NCBI RefSeq assembly: GCF_000455225.1 | Contig: NZ_HF954537.1 | Span: 362,791 to 397,645, forward strand | Direction of reading: 5' to 3' | DNA: 34,855 nucleotides | DNA from: Megasphaera massiliensis | GTDB lineage: Bacteria; Bacillota; Negativicutes; Veillonellales; Megasphaeraceae | Shown here: positions 1 to 7,500 of the stretch, in pieces | Layout of the letters: each line of letters opens with the position of its first letter | Position numbering within the stretch: the stretch's first letter is position 1 | Position numbers and translations under genes: made by a program | Notes under the pieces: generated by a model | What the model saw: only the letters and a program-made list of their open reading frames with translations | What the model was told of the DNA's origin: nothing | The model's database searches: none

Positions 1-29
1 CGGCGGGAGCGGCACTTTTTTTTGTCTTT
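1..29 (+). terminator. Right half of an upstream terminator (partial)
   Basis: A GGGAGCGGCAC stretch followed by a run of T's and GTCTTTT closely resembles the right arm and T tail of the terminator at 3803-3842. The left arm would lie outside the window, so this is an inference. The likeness also suggests that the duplicated asr unit begins in or before this terminator. Confidence 0.4.
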
Positions 30-85
30 TGGAAATGGAGTTATGGATGACTTATAAGCATGATTAGTTGTGGAATTTTTCAATA

Positions 86-130
86 ACCGTTGCGACGGCA
101 ACAGTTTGAACGGTCCCTTCCTGCTATGAT
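86..130 (+). promoter_or_regulatory. asrA promoter with a Crp/Fnr-type palindrome
   Basis: An extended -10 (TGC then TATGAT, 125-130) has no good -35 at the right distance. A dyad GTTGC-N4-GCAAC lies at 89-102 and is extended by AAC/GTT on the outside. Its centre, 95.5, is about 41.5 bp upstream of the expected transcription start near 137, which is the class II activator position for Crp/Fnr proteins. A Crp/Fnr regulator is encoded at 6023-6682, but the link between them is inference. Confidence 0.5.
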
Positions 131-203
131 AAGGACAAGCTAGAAATAAGATTGCTGTCACGATATATGTGAAAAAAAGTATTTACTGAAAGAAGGGACT
201 GCT

Positions 204-1220
204 ATGGGATACGCGGTATCACTTGAAAAATTTCAAACTGTCTTCGATAGCTGGAGAAAAAAATATGACATTTACGCTCCGAAGGTCTTTGAAGGAACGG
301 GTCGTTTTTCTGAAACAGACGTCGTTCGTTACGGGAAGGTAGCGGATTTGGCCGATATCGATTGGAACGAACGGTCGGAATACTCCTTTAAGGATATTCT
401 CCTGCCGCTGAGTCAGACCTTATTGTACTTTACGGAACATGGTATGACCGAATCGGAAGGTCCGACGAGAGGGACTATCGTCTTCCTCCGCAGCTGCGAC
501 CTCCACGCTGTGAAGCGCCTCGATTATATGTTCCTTGAAAACGGTCCGGAAGATTCCTATTATAAGCGCGTCCGCGACGGACTGAAATTCGTCCTCATGG
601 GCTGCGACCACGATTTTGACGGCTGCTTCTGCGTCTCTATGGGCACCAACGTCAGTACGGACTACGACGCTGCCGTCAATGTCCACGGCGATGAGATTGA
701 AATCGACTGTAAGGATGAAGACCTGGCTGAAGCCCTCCGTGCCATGGGTGCTGCCGAAGTAGACGTCACGCCCGACGCCGTTATGGAAAACAGCCTGACT
801 GTCAAGGTTCCGGAAAACCTGACGTCGGCCGTTGCTAAGAGCTCCATTTGGGACGAATACGACAAGCGCTGCATCAAGTGCGGCCGCTGCACCGTCGCCT
901 GTCCGACCTGCACCTGCTGGTCCATGCAGGATCTGTTTTACACCGAAAACGGCCAGGCCGGCGAACGGCGCCGCGTCCAGGCATCGTGCATGATCGACGG
1001 CTATACGGAAGTGGCCGGCGGCCTCTGTTTCCGCAAGAAAGCCGGCGAACGGATGCGCTTCAAGGTCCTCCACAAGGTCCTCGATTTCAAGAAGCGTTCG
1101 GGATTCCAGATGTGCGTCGGCTGCGGCCGGTGCGATGCCATCTGTCCCGAATACATTTCCTTTACTCATTGTGTCGAAAAATTAGAAGCCGGTATGAAGG
1201 AGGTCAGCGGCCATGAATAA
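204..1220 (+). CDS. asrA: Anaerobic sulfite reductase subunit A (iron-sulfur)
   Basis: This 338-residue protein is the electron-transfer subunit of the cytoplasmic assimilatory-type/dissimilatory anaerobic sulfite reductase AsrABC, which reduces sulfite to sulfide. It carries two 4Fe-4S ferredoxin motifs, Cys223/226/229/233 and Cys304/307/310/314, in the C-terminal half. The N-terminal half is the AsrA/hydrogenase-beta type domain that receives electrons. The start at 204 follows an AAGAAGGGA ribosome binding site. The last 8 bases overlap the start of asrB, so translation is probably coupled. The protein is full length for the family. The order asrA-asrB-asrC-FNT supports the call strongly. 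Confidence 0.93.
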   Translation: MGYAVSLEKFQTVFDSWRKKYDIYAPKVFEGTGRFSETDVVRYGKVADLADIDWNERSEYSFKDILLPLSQTLLYFTEHGMTESEGPTRGTIVFLRSCDLHAVKRLDYMFLENGPEDSYYKRVRDGLKFVLMGCDHDFDGCFCVSMGTNVSTDYDAAVNVHGDEIEIDCKDEDLAEALRAMGAAEVDVTPDAVMENSLTVKVPENLTSAVAKSSIWDEYDKRCIKCGRCTVACPTCTCWSMQDLFYTENGQAGERRRVQASCMIDGYTEVAGGLCFRKKAGERMRFKVLHKVLDFKKRSGFQMCVGCGRCDAICPEYISFTHCVEKLEAGMKEVSGHE

Positions 1221-2019
1221 TTCATATATGCCTTTTCGCTCAGAAATCTTAGAGGTCATCAAACACGCCGATGTGGAATATACCTTCCGCATGTCTTACG
1301 ACCGCGGCGATACGCATCCCGTAAAGCCCGGCCAGTTCTTTGAGATCTCCATCCCGAAATACGGTGAAGCGCCCATTTCCGTCAGCGGCATTACCGACCA
1401 TTCCTTGGATTTTACCATCCGCCGCGTCGGTTCCCTTACGGAAGAAATCTTTGAAAATTACGTCGGCGGCCACTTCTTCATGCGCGGCCCTTACGGCAAC
1501 GGCTTCGACGTCAATATCTTTAAAGGCAAGGAAATCGTCCTCATCACCGGCGGTTCCGGCCTGTCTCCGGTCCACGGCGTCATCGACTACTTCGCCGATC
1601 ACATGGATGAATGTAAGAGCCTGAACATCATTTCCGGCTTCAAATCGCCGGACGACATTTTGTTCCGCGACGATTTGAAACGCTGGATCGCCGACGGCAT
1701 GAACTTCATCTACACCGTCGACGCCGCCCCTGAAGGCTACGAAGGCAATGTCGGCCTGGTTACGCAGTACATCCCACAGCTGCCGCTCAAGGACTTCGAC
1801 AACGCCATCGCCGTCGTCGTCGGCCCGCCGATGATGATCAAATTCTCCATTCAGGAACTCTTAAAAATCGGCTTCGATGAAGAAAAAATTTGGTTGTCCG
1901 AATCGCGCAAGATGTGCTGCGGCCTCGGTAAATGCGGTCACTGCCGCATCGGCGAGCTCTACGTCTGTCAGGACGGCCCGGTATTCAAATATACGACCGT
2001 TCGCTCGTTTATCGACTAG
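1213..2019 (+). CDS. asrB: Anaerobic sulfite reductase subunit B (flavin/NAD(P)H oxidoreductase)
   Basis: This 268-residue protein resembles ferredoxin-NAD(P)H reductases and PyrK. It has an N-terminal beta-barrel FAD domain (about 1-100) and a nucleotide-binding domain with a GGSGLSPVHG loop near 112-121. The C-terminal cysteine cluster (Cys235/236, 241, 244, 252) is typical of a 2Fe-2S site. It would take electrons from NAD(P)H and pass them to AsrA and AsrC. The start overlaps asrA by 8 bases, and asrC follows after 12 bases, consistent with one operon. Confidence 0.93.
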   Translation: MNNSYMPFRSEILEVIKHADVEYTFRMSYDRGDTHPVKPGQFFEISIPKYGEAPISVSGITDHSLDFTIRRVGSLTEEIFENYVGGHFFMRGPYGNGFDVNIFKGKEIVLITGGSGLSPVHGVIDYFADHMDECKSLNIISGFKSPDDILFRDDLKRWIADGMNFIYTVDAAPEGYEGNVGLVTQYIPQLPLKDFDNAIAVVVGPPMMIKFSIQELLKIGFDEEKIWLSESRKMCCGLGKCGHCRIGELYVCQDGPVFKYTTVRSFID

Positions 2020-2031
2020 GAGGGAAGAACG

Positions 2032-3009
2032 ATGATTGATATGAATTGTGGCAAGTTAAAGAAAAACGCCTTTCGCGTCACCAAGAACCGCGGCGTAACA
2101 TCCGCCCGCGTCCGCGTTCCCGGCGGCCATCTCCGGGCCGACGTCTTAGGGAAAGTTCAGGAAATCGCCGAAACTTACGGCAGCGGCGAAGTCCACCTGA
2201 CCATCCGGCAGGGTTTTGAAATCTTAGGCATTCCCTTTGAAAAGGTCGACGAAGTCAACAAGGCCCTGCAGCCCATCATCGAAGAATTGGGCATCAACCA
2301 GTCGGAAAAGGGCCGCGGCTACGATTCGTCCGGTACGCGTAACATCATGGCCTGCGTCGGCAACCGCATCTGTCCCTTTGCCAACTACGACACGACGGCT
2401 CTGGCCGAACGGATTGAAAAGGCCATTTTCCCAAATGACCTTCACGTCAAAGTCGCTCTCACGGGCTGCCCCAACGACTGCGGCAAGGTCCGCATGCATG
2501 ACTTCGGCATCATCGGCATGACCGAGCCCCAGTTCGACCCGACGCGCTGCATCAGCTGCGGTGCCTGCGTCAAGAAGTGCAAACAACTCTCCGTCGAAGC
2601 CTTGAAGATGGATAAGAACCGGCCTGTCCGCAACGTCGAAAAATGCATCGGCTGCGGCGTCTGCGCCCACGCCTGCCCGACCCGTGCCTGGACGCGGAGC
2701 AAGACCCAGTATTTCCGCATGACTCTCCTGGGCCGCAGCGGCAAGAAGAACCCCCGCATGGGCATCGACTTCATCAAATGGCTCGACGCTGACAGTGTCG
2801 TCAAGATCATCAGCAACGTCTACGCCTACGCTCAGAAATACATCGACCCCGAAGTGCCGGGCGGCAAGGAACACATCGGCTACATCGTCGATCGGACGGG
2901 AACGGAAGAATTCCTGCGCTGGATCATGAAAGACGTCAATCTGCCGCCGAAGGCCGAAATCTACAAACCGCTGTACTGGGACGGCATCCGCTACTCGGGA
3001 TTGAAGTAG
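2032..3009 (+). CDS. asrC: Anaerobic sulfite reductase subunit C (siroheme catalytic subunit)
   Basis: This 325-residue catalytic subunit has the siroheme/4Fe-4S ligand pattern C108-x5-C114 and C146-x3-C150 (TGCPNDC). Two inserted ferredoxin motifs follow at Cys173/176/179/183 and Cys205/208/211/215. The family reduces sulfite to sulfide by six electrons in the cytoplasm. The start at 2032 follows an AGGAGGGAAG site. The FNT channel gene begins 13 bases after the stop. The C-terminal 90 residues recur as a relic at 4109-4369, showing a past duplication of this locus. Confidence 0.94.
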   Translation: MIDMNCGKLKKNAFRVTKNRGVTSARVRVPGGHLRADVLGKVQEIAETYGSGEVHLTIRQGFEILGIPFEKVDEVNKALQPIIEELGINQSEKGRGYDSSGTRNIMACVGNRICPFANYDTTALAERIEKAIFPNDLHVKVALTGCPNDCGKVRMHDFGIIGMTEPQFDPTRCISCGACVKKCKQLSVEALKMDKNRPVRNVEKCIGCGVCAHACPTRAWTRSKTQYFRMTLLGRSGKKNPRMGIDFIKWLDADSVVKIISNVYAYAQKYIDPEVPGGKEHIGYIVDRTGTEEFLRWIMKDVNLPPKAEIYKPLYWDGIRYSGLK

Positions 3010-3022
3010 GGGGCAGACTACG

Positions 3023-3790
3023 ATGTATCATGACGAATATGCGGCGACGGCGGCCGGTGCAGCCGCCAAAGTCCGCTTATTGAAAAAGAATCCCTTAGGA
3101 TACTTTCTTATGTCGGCCCTGGCCGGTGCCTATATCGGCTTCGGCATCCTCCTGTCCTTTACGGTAGGGGGCACTTTGGGACCGATTCCGATGAATAAAA
3201 TCGCCATGGGTCTGTCCTTTGGCATCGCCCTCAGCTTGGTCATCATCGCCGGTGCCGAACTCTTTACGGGCAACGCCATGGTCCTCTACAATGGCTGGCG
3301 GCAAAAGACAGTTACCTTGACCGACGTCATCGGCTTGTGGGTCGTCTGCTACCTGGGCAACCTCGTCGGCGCCGTCATCTTATCTTTTATCTTCTACGGC
3401 GCTGCCGGTACGGCCGGCGGTGTCGGCCAGGCTTTGGCAGGGGCGGCTGCGACTAAGATGAGCCTCTCTCCGCAGGTCCTCTTCCTGCGGGGCATCTTGT
3501 GCAACGTCCTGGTCTGTCTTGCCGTCTGGTGCGGCTTCCGTTGTAAATCAGACAGCGGCAAGCTGATCATGACTTTCTGGTGTCTCTACGCCTTCTTTAC
3601 CTGCGGCTTTGAGCACAGCGTGGCCAATATGACCGTCCTGACCTTGGGACTCCTCAATCCGGCCGGCATGGCTGTCAGCCTGGCAGGCTACGGACATAAC
3701 CTTCTGTGGGTTACCTTAGGGAACCTCGTCGGCGCCATCCTCTTCCTGGCTATTCCCTATGGTGTGGCGGCTAAAAAAATCGCTGAATAG
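3023..3790 (+). CDS. FNT-family channel, probable sulfide (hydrosulfide) exporter
   Basis: This 255-residue polytopic membrane protein of the formate/nitrite transporter family has about six hydrophobic segments. Glycine- and alanine-rich stretches such as AGAYIGFGILL and FTCGFEHSVANM fit the FNT fold. The Clostridioides difficile FNT encoded with asrABC is an established hydrosulfide channel. The position directly after asrC (13-base gap) therefore suggests export of the HS- made by AsrABC. Sequence alone cannot exclude formate or nitrite. A second copy at 4383-5246 is nearly identical along most of its length. Confidence 0.85.
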   Translation: MYHDEYAATAAGAAAKVRLLKKNPLGYFLMSALAGAYIGFGILLSFTVGGTLGPIPMNKIAMGLSFGIALSLVIIAGAELFTGNAMVLYNGWRQKTVTLTDVIGLWVVCYLGNLVGAVILSFIFYGAAGTAGGVGQALAGAAATKMSLSPQVLFLRGILCNVLVCLAVWCGFRCKSDSGKLIMTFWCLYAFFTCGFEHSVANMTVLTLGLLNPAGMAVSLAGYGHNLLWVTLGNLVGAILFLAIPYGVAAKKIAE

Positions 3791-3802
3791 TCGACAAAGA
3801 AT

Positions 3803-3842
3803 CAAAAAAACGGCTTCCGCTATGGGAGCCGCTTTTGTCTTT
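3803..3842 (+). terminator. Rho-independent terminator after the asrABC-FNT operon
   Basis: CGGCTTCC (3811-3818) pairs with GGGAGCCG (3824-3831) across a five-base loop, with one G-T wobble. A run of A's precedes it and T-rich sequence follows. It is 20 bases after the FNT stop codon. Confidence 0.75.
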
Positions 3843-3889
3843 TCGGAACAAAGACAAAAGAACCATGATTTATTGATATATGTATAATG

Positions 3890-3948
3890 ATATTTTTTCA
3901 ATATTTATTACAGTGACAACTATTTGAATGGCTCGTTTGTGGTATAAT
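3890..3948 (+). promoter_or_regulatory. Duplicated asr promoter driving the second FNT gene
   Basis: This stretch aligns with the asrA promoter. It keeps the extended -10 (TGG then TATAAT, 3943-3948) and the conserved ACAAC..TTTGAA.GG block. The left half of the Crp/Fnr-type palindrome has decayed (TTAC instead of TTGC). It probably still transcribes the second FNT gene, though activation may have changed. Confidence 0.55.
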
Positions 3949-4019
3949 AAGAACAAAATAAAAAAGCGATTTGTTATCAAAAGATGTGAAAAAATCATGG
4001 ATTGAAAGAGGCACGGATA

Positions 4020-4369
4020 GGGGATAGATGTATCCTTTGAAACCTTTCAAACTGTCTTTGCCAATTAGACAAAGAACCTCAGTTCAATCCGATGCGCTGC
4101 GGAAAAAGAATCCCCGCAGGGGCATCGATTTTTTGAAATGGGCCGACGCCGACAGCGTCATCAACATCATCAGCCATGTCTACGCCTACGCCCAAACATA
4201 TATGGATCCGGAAGTGCCGGGCGGCAAAGAACATTTCGGCTATATCGTCAATTGGACGGGACCGGAGGCGTTTCTGCGCCGGATCATGAAGGACCTGAGC
4301 TTACCGCCTAAAGCTGAGGTCTGTACGCCGTTGTATTGGAACGGCATCCGTTATTTTTGTTTGAAGTAG
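4020..4369 (+). pseudogene. Collapsed asrA/asrC relic
   Basis: This is a fusion of scraps from a second asr operon. At 4021-4050 the bases match the asrA start region, with the ATG lost and a stop soon after in the asrA frame. At 4075-4101 a 27-base stretch matches asrC at 2524-2550 with about five differences. From about 4103 onward the bases encode a good match to the AsrC C terminus (GIDF.KW.DADSV, DPEVPGGKEH). The pieces are in different frames, so the 113-residue reading from 4028 is accidental at its N terminus. No ferredoxin or siroheme ligands remain, so it cannot be a sulfite reductase. Confidence 0.85.
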
Positions 4370-4382
4370 GAGGCGAGGTACT

Positions 4383-5246
4383 ATGTATGATGAAGAATAT
4401 GCAGCAACCGCTGCCGGTGCGGCTGCCAAGGTACGTTTGTTAAAAAATAACCCTTTGGGGTATTTTCTCCTGTCAGCACTGGCCGGGGCCTATATCGGCT
4501 TCGGCGTCCTCCTGGCCTTTACGGTCAGCGGCACACTGGGACCGATTCCGATGAATAAGATTGCCATGGGCCTGTCCTTTGGCGTCGCCCTCAGCCTGGT
4601 CATCATGGCCGGGGCAGAATTGTTTACAGGTAACGCCTTCGTCCTCTTCAGCGGCTGGCGCGGAAAGACCGTTTCTTTGGTCGACGTCGTTCACCTGTGG
4701 GTCGTCTGCTACGCTGGAAACTTCGTTGGCGCCGTCATCTTATCGTTCCTCTTCTACGGGGCAGCCGGGACGGCAGGCAGTGTCGGACAGGCCCTGGCAG
4801 GAGCCGCCGCGACCAAAATGAGTCTGCCGTCGTTGGTTCTCTTCCTGCGGGGCATCTTGTGCAACGTCTTGGTATGTCTCGCCGTCTGGTGCGGCTTCCG
4901 CTGCAAGTCTGACAGCGGGAAATTGATCATGACTTTCTGGTGTCTCTACGCCTTCTTTACCTGCGGCTTTGAACACAGTGTGGCCAATATGACCGTCCTG
5001 ACCTTGGGACTCCTCAATCCGGCCGGCATGGCCGTAAGCTTCTCCGGCTTCGGCTACAACCTCCTGTGGGTCACCTTAGGCAATCTCGTCGGCGCCGTCG
5101 TCTTCCTGGCCATTCCTTACGGTATTGCTGCGGCAAAAAAACAGGCACACTCGACGACCAGCATCAGTTCATCACCTAAGACGGCCGTACCGAAACGTAC
5201 CGTCACATACGCCTCGTCACCGGTAAGTCCTTCGACGACACACTGA
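4383..5246 (+). CDS. Second FNT-family channel (paralogue, extended C terminus)
   Basis: This 287-residue protein is nearly identical to the first FNT through residue ~252, then carries a Ser/Thr/Pro-rich tail of about 35 residues that the first copy lacks. The same six-segment membrane fold is expected. It follows the asrC relic by 13 bases, the same spacing as in the first copy, so it arose by duplication of the operon. The middle has been lost while this channel stays intact, which suggests selection for it, perhaps as extra sulfide export or with altered substrate. The tail may come from read-through into downstream DNA after loss of the original stop. Confidence 0.82.
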   Translation: MYDEEYAATAAGAAAKVRLLKNNPLGYFLLSALAGAYIGFGVLLAFTVSGTLGPIPMNKIAMGLSFGVALSLVIMAGAELFTGNAFVLFSGWRGKTVSLVDVVHLWVVCYAGNFVGAVILSFLFYGAAGTAGSVGQALAGAAATKMSLPSLVLFLRGILCNVLVCLAVWCGFRCKSDSGKLIMTFWCLYAFFTCGFEHSVANMTVLTLGLLNPAGMAVSFSGFGYNLLWVTLGNLVGAVVFLAIPYGIAAAKKQAHSTTSISSSPKTAVPKRTVTYASSPVSPSTTH

Positions 5247-5277
5247 CGGTAACAAAATAAAGGTCATATCGGGCATA

Positions 5278-5323
5278 AACCCGGCTGCCGAAGCCTGTCT
5301 GCGGCAGCCGGGTTTGCCTTTTT
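5278..5323 (+). terminator. Strong terminator after the second FNT gene
   Basis: Perfect 13-bp arms (5278-5290 and 5302-5314, AACCCGGCTGCCG and its complement) around an 11-base loop are followed by TGCCTTTTT. Confidence 0.9.
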
Positions 5324-5359
5324 AACCGCATCCTGTATCCATCGTCCACGAGTTTCTGC

Positions 5360-5365
5360 TATAAT
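5360..5365 (+). promoter_or_regulatory. Extended -10 element for the flavin-reductase-like gene
   Basis: TATAAT preceded by CTGC lies 32 bases upstream of the start codon. No convincing -35 is seen, as at the asr promoter. Confidence 0.4.
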
Positions 5366-5396
5366 AAAGAAAATAACCGTAAGGGGGAATGACATC

Positions 5397-5954
5397 ATGA
5401 GTAAAGAATTTTCCGGAAAAGAAGCTTGTATCGCTCCGGAAGGGGTATTCATTATCGGAACCTACGATGAAAATGGCGTTCCCAATGCCATGAACGCAGC
5501 CTGGGGTTCCCAGTCCGATTTCGATGAAATCACACTCTTTTTGGATAAACACAAGACGACGGACAACGTCAAAAAGACCGGCGCCTTTACCGTTGCCTTT
5601 GCGACCAAGGATACGATGGTCCTGGCCGATTATTTTGGCGTCGAAACGGGGAACCGCGTCAATAAGATCGAAGTGGCCGGCTGCCACGTCCATGAAAGCC
5701 GCCACGTCAAGGCCCCGATCATCGAAGAATTTCCCGTCACCCTCGAATGCGAATGCAAGAGCTATGACGACGAAACGGGGATCCTCGTCGGAAAAATCGT
5801 AGCTCAGCAAGCCGATGAATCGGTCCTCACCGACGGGCTCGTCGACTACGACAAACTCCAGCCCATCATGTATGACAGCAGCACCAAGACGTATCGCCTC
5901 ATCGGCCCCGTCGTCGGCAAAGCCTTCCACGACGGCCTGGCTTTAAAGAAGTAA
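5397..5954 (+). CDS. Flavin reductase-like (FMN-binding split barrel) protein
   Basis: This 185-residue protein has the pattern of the flavin reductase-like domain family. An N-terminal PEGVFIIGTYDENG.PNAM segment is followed by SDFDEITLFLDKHKTT and an NI/NK.EVAGCHVHES region. Family members bind FMN and act as flavin reductases or redox flavoproteins. The physiological substrate is unknown. It is a single-gene unit between two terminators, with an AAGGGGG ribosome binding site. The position next to the sulfite reductase locus may be chance. Confidence 0.8.
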   Translation: MSKEFSGKEACIAPEGVFIIGTYDENGVPNAMNAAWGSQSDFDEITLFLDKHKTTDNVKKTGAFTVAFATKDTMVLADYFGVETGNRVNKIEVAGCHVHESRHVKAPIIEEFPVTLECECKSYDDETGILVGKIVAQQADESVLTDGLVDYDKLQPIMYDSSTKTYRLIGPVVGKAFHDGLALKK

Positions 5955-5974
5955 ATCTGTAATATACGGCATGC

Positions 5975-6018
5975 AAAAAGGGAGTACCGCCAAATGCCTT
6001 GGCAGTGCTCCCTTTTTT
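5975..6018. terminator. Bidirectional terminator between convergent genes
   Basis: AAAAAGGGAG.AC.GCCAA pairs with TTGGC.GT.CTCCCTTTTTT around a short loop. A's on the left and T's on the right let it serve both the flavin-reductase-like gene and the minus-strand Crp/Fnr gene. Confidence 0.85.
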
Positions 6019-6022
6019 GTAT

Positions 6023-6682
6023 TTAGTTTAAGGTAACGGTCTGTTGATTTACATCGATGAGTCCTTCTTCTTTCATGCGCGACATTTCCCGGGCGACGGC
6101 TGTTCGGTCGGCACAGAGGTAGTCGGCCAGCTGGCTTCGCGTCACGGGAATGGTGAAGGTCGGGCTGCCGGCCTTTTCTGATTGGAAGGAAAAATACGTC
6201 AGCAGCTTTTTGCGCAAGGTTTTTTTCGAGACGATCTCCAACTTTTCCATGAGCTGGGCGTTCTTTGCGGCAATGAGGTGCAGCATATTTTCGATGAGCC
6301 GATGATGAAAAGGACAGGCCTGTGTACAGACGTGGAGGACTTTTTGAAAGGGCAAGGTCAGGAAGGTCGTCGTCTTGACGGCTTGGAAGGTGACTAAAGA
6401 CTGCAAAATTGTAGCGCAGACGAAGGTTTCCCCAAAGAGGCCGCCTTCTTTGATGACGGCCAACACGGCCTTGTCGCCCCAGCGGTCTTCGTGGATCATG
6501 TGGATTTCACCGCTTAAGACGACGCCGATATAGCGGACTTCGTCTTGGGCCAGAACCAAGAATTCCCCTTTCCGGACGGTCTTCGTCTGGGCACCGAGGC
6601 AGGTGAGCATGGCTGACCGGTCTTCGGGGCGGATGCCGTCAAAGAGGGCACTGTTGGCAGCTGCCGCAGCAACATCAACCAT
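6023..6682 (-). CDS. Crp/Fnr-family transcriptional regulator
   Basis: This 219-residue protein has an N-terminal cyclic-nucleotide-binding-like beta barrel (about 15-130, with VLSGEIHMIHED and GGLFGETFV). A C-terminal winged helix-turn-helix of the Crp type contains TRSQLADYLCADRTAVAREMSRM (in two parts, about 178-200). It has no N-terminal cluster of cysteines like Fnr, so the signal is unknown. The start follows TAGGAGG, and that site overlaps the lexA stop; the gap is 11 bases, so it is cotranscribed with lexA. It is a candidate activator of the asr promoter, by inference only. Confidence 0.85.
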   Translation of the reverse strand: MVDVAAAAANSALFDGIRPEDRSAMLTCLGAQTKTVRKGEFLVLAQDEVRYIGVVLSGEIHMIHEDRWGDKAVLAVIKEGGLFGETFVCATILQSLVTFQAVKTTTFLTLPFQKVLHVCTQACPFHHRLIENMLHLIAAKNAQLMEKLEIVSKKTLRKKLLTYFSFQSEKAGSPTFTIPVTRSQLADYLCADRTAVAREMSRMKEEGLIDVNQQTVTLN

Positions 6683-6693
6683 AAAGATACCTC

Positions 6694-7311
6694 CTAATAT
6701 TGACGGTAGAGGCCGACGACTTTGCCGAGAATCTTGCAGTTTCGCGTGTAAATCGGTTCGTATTCATCATTTTCCGGTTGGAGTCGAATGGCATCTTTTT
6801 CGCGGAAATAACGCTTTACGGTCGCTTCATCGTCGATGAGGGCCACGACGATTTCACCGTTTTCTGCCGTATCCTGATGGCGGACGATGAGCTGATCGCC
6901 TTCGAGGATGCCGGCATTTTTCATGCTGTCCCCTTGGACGATGAGCATGAAGCAGTCGTCATTGCCGATGAAATCAGCCGGGAAGGGGTAGACGTCTTCG
7001 ACGCACTCTTCGGCAAAGATAGGAGCTCCGGCACGGACCTGGCCGACGAGGGGCAGGGGAACGATCTTCTTCGAACGCCACGAACCTTCGTCGAGGAGTT
7101 CGATCGTTCGGTTCTTAGCCGGGTCGCGGCGGATATAGCCCAGATCTTCCAGGCGATGGAGATAGCCATGGACCGTCGACGTCGAACTGAGGCCGACTTC
7201 TTTACAGATTTCCCGGACCGACGGGGGATAGCCGAATTGGTGGACACAGGTGCGGATGTATTCTAATATCTGTTTTTGACGGGTCGTCAGCATTTTTTCA
7301 TTGGTAATCAT
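6694..7311 (-). CDS. lexA: LexA SOS repressor
   Basis: This 205-residue protein carries a winged helix-turn-helix (about 1-70; PPSVREICKEVGLSS) and a C-terminal S24-type self-cleaving domain. The scissile Ala94-Gly95, the catalytic Ser129 (GDSM) and Lys166 (ATVKRYF) are all present, so it should be cleavable with RecA. It represses DNA damage genes in the cytoplasm. It is the first gene of a minus-strand operon with the Crp/Fnr gene. A GAAC-N4-GTTC-like box at 7393-7404 overlaps its own promoter, which fits autoregulation. Confidence 0.95.
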   Translation of the reverse strand: MITNEKMLTTRQKQILEYIRTCVHQFGYPPSVREICKEVGLSSTSTVHGYLHRLEDLGYIRRDPAKNRTIELLDEGSWRSKKIVPLPLVGQVRAGAPIFAEECVEDVYPFPADFIGNDDCFMLIVQGDSMKNAGILEGDQLIVRHQDTAENGEIVVALIDDEATVKRYFREKDAIRLQPENDEYEPIYTRNCKILGKVVGLYRQY

Positions 7312-7364
7312 ATATAGTCACTCCAGTCTCTGGCAAGTTACAATCATTCCAGTATAGCTAGTCA

Positions 7365-7404
7365 CATTATACCGAAAATACCGAAAAAAATCAAACATTT
7401 GTTC
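7365..7404 (-). promoter_or_regulatory. lexA promoter with overlapping LexA box
   Basis: On the minus strand TTGATT (complement of 7389-7394) and TATAAT (near 7367-7372) are separated by 17 bases. The near-consensus LexA box AAAC-ATTT-GTTC at 7393-7404 overlaps the -35. Confidence 0.6.
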
Positions 7405-7412
7405 AAATCGCC

Positions 7413-7478
7413 TTGACAAGAACAACTGTTCGAAGCTATAATAAGGGTGTCGACGAACACTTGTTCTTAGAACGTTCG
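7413..7478 (+). promoter_or_regulatory. SOS promoter of the LysM gene with two LexA boxes
   Basis: TTGACA (7413-7418) and TATAAT (7437-7442) are 18 bases apart. LexA box GAAC-AACT-GTTC (7420-7431) fills the spacer and box GAAC-ACTT-GTTC (7455-7466) lies just past the start site. A third, spacerless dyad AGAACGTTCG is at 7469-7478. The boxes match the Gram-positive SOS consensus. Confidence 0.85.
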
Positions 7479-7500
7479 TTTTTACTTAGGAGTGATAACC

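Noticed and set aside
420..1169. 249-codon minus-strand frame across asrA
   Set aside because: asrA has all expected cysteine motifs; the opposite frame has no recognisable features.
4028..4369. A functional 113-residue AsrC-like protein
   Set aside because: The N-terminal part is out-of-frame asrA/asrC scrap and no cofactor ligands remain.
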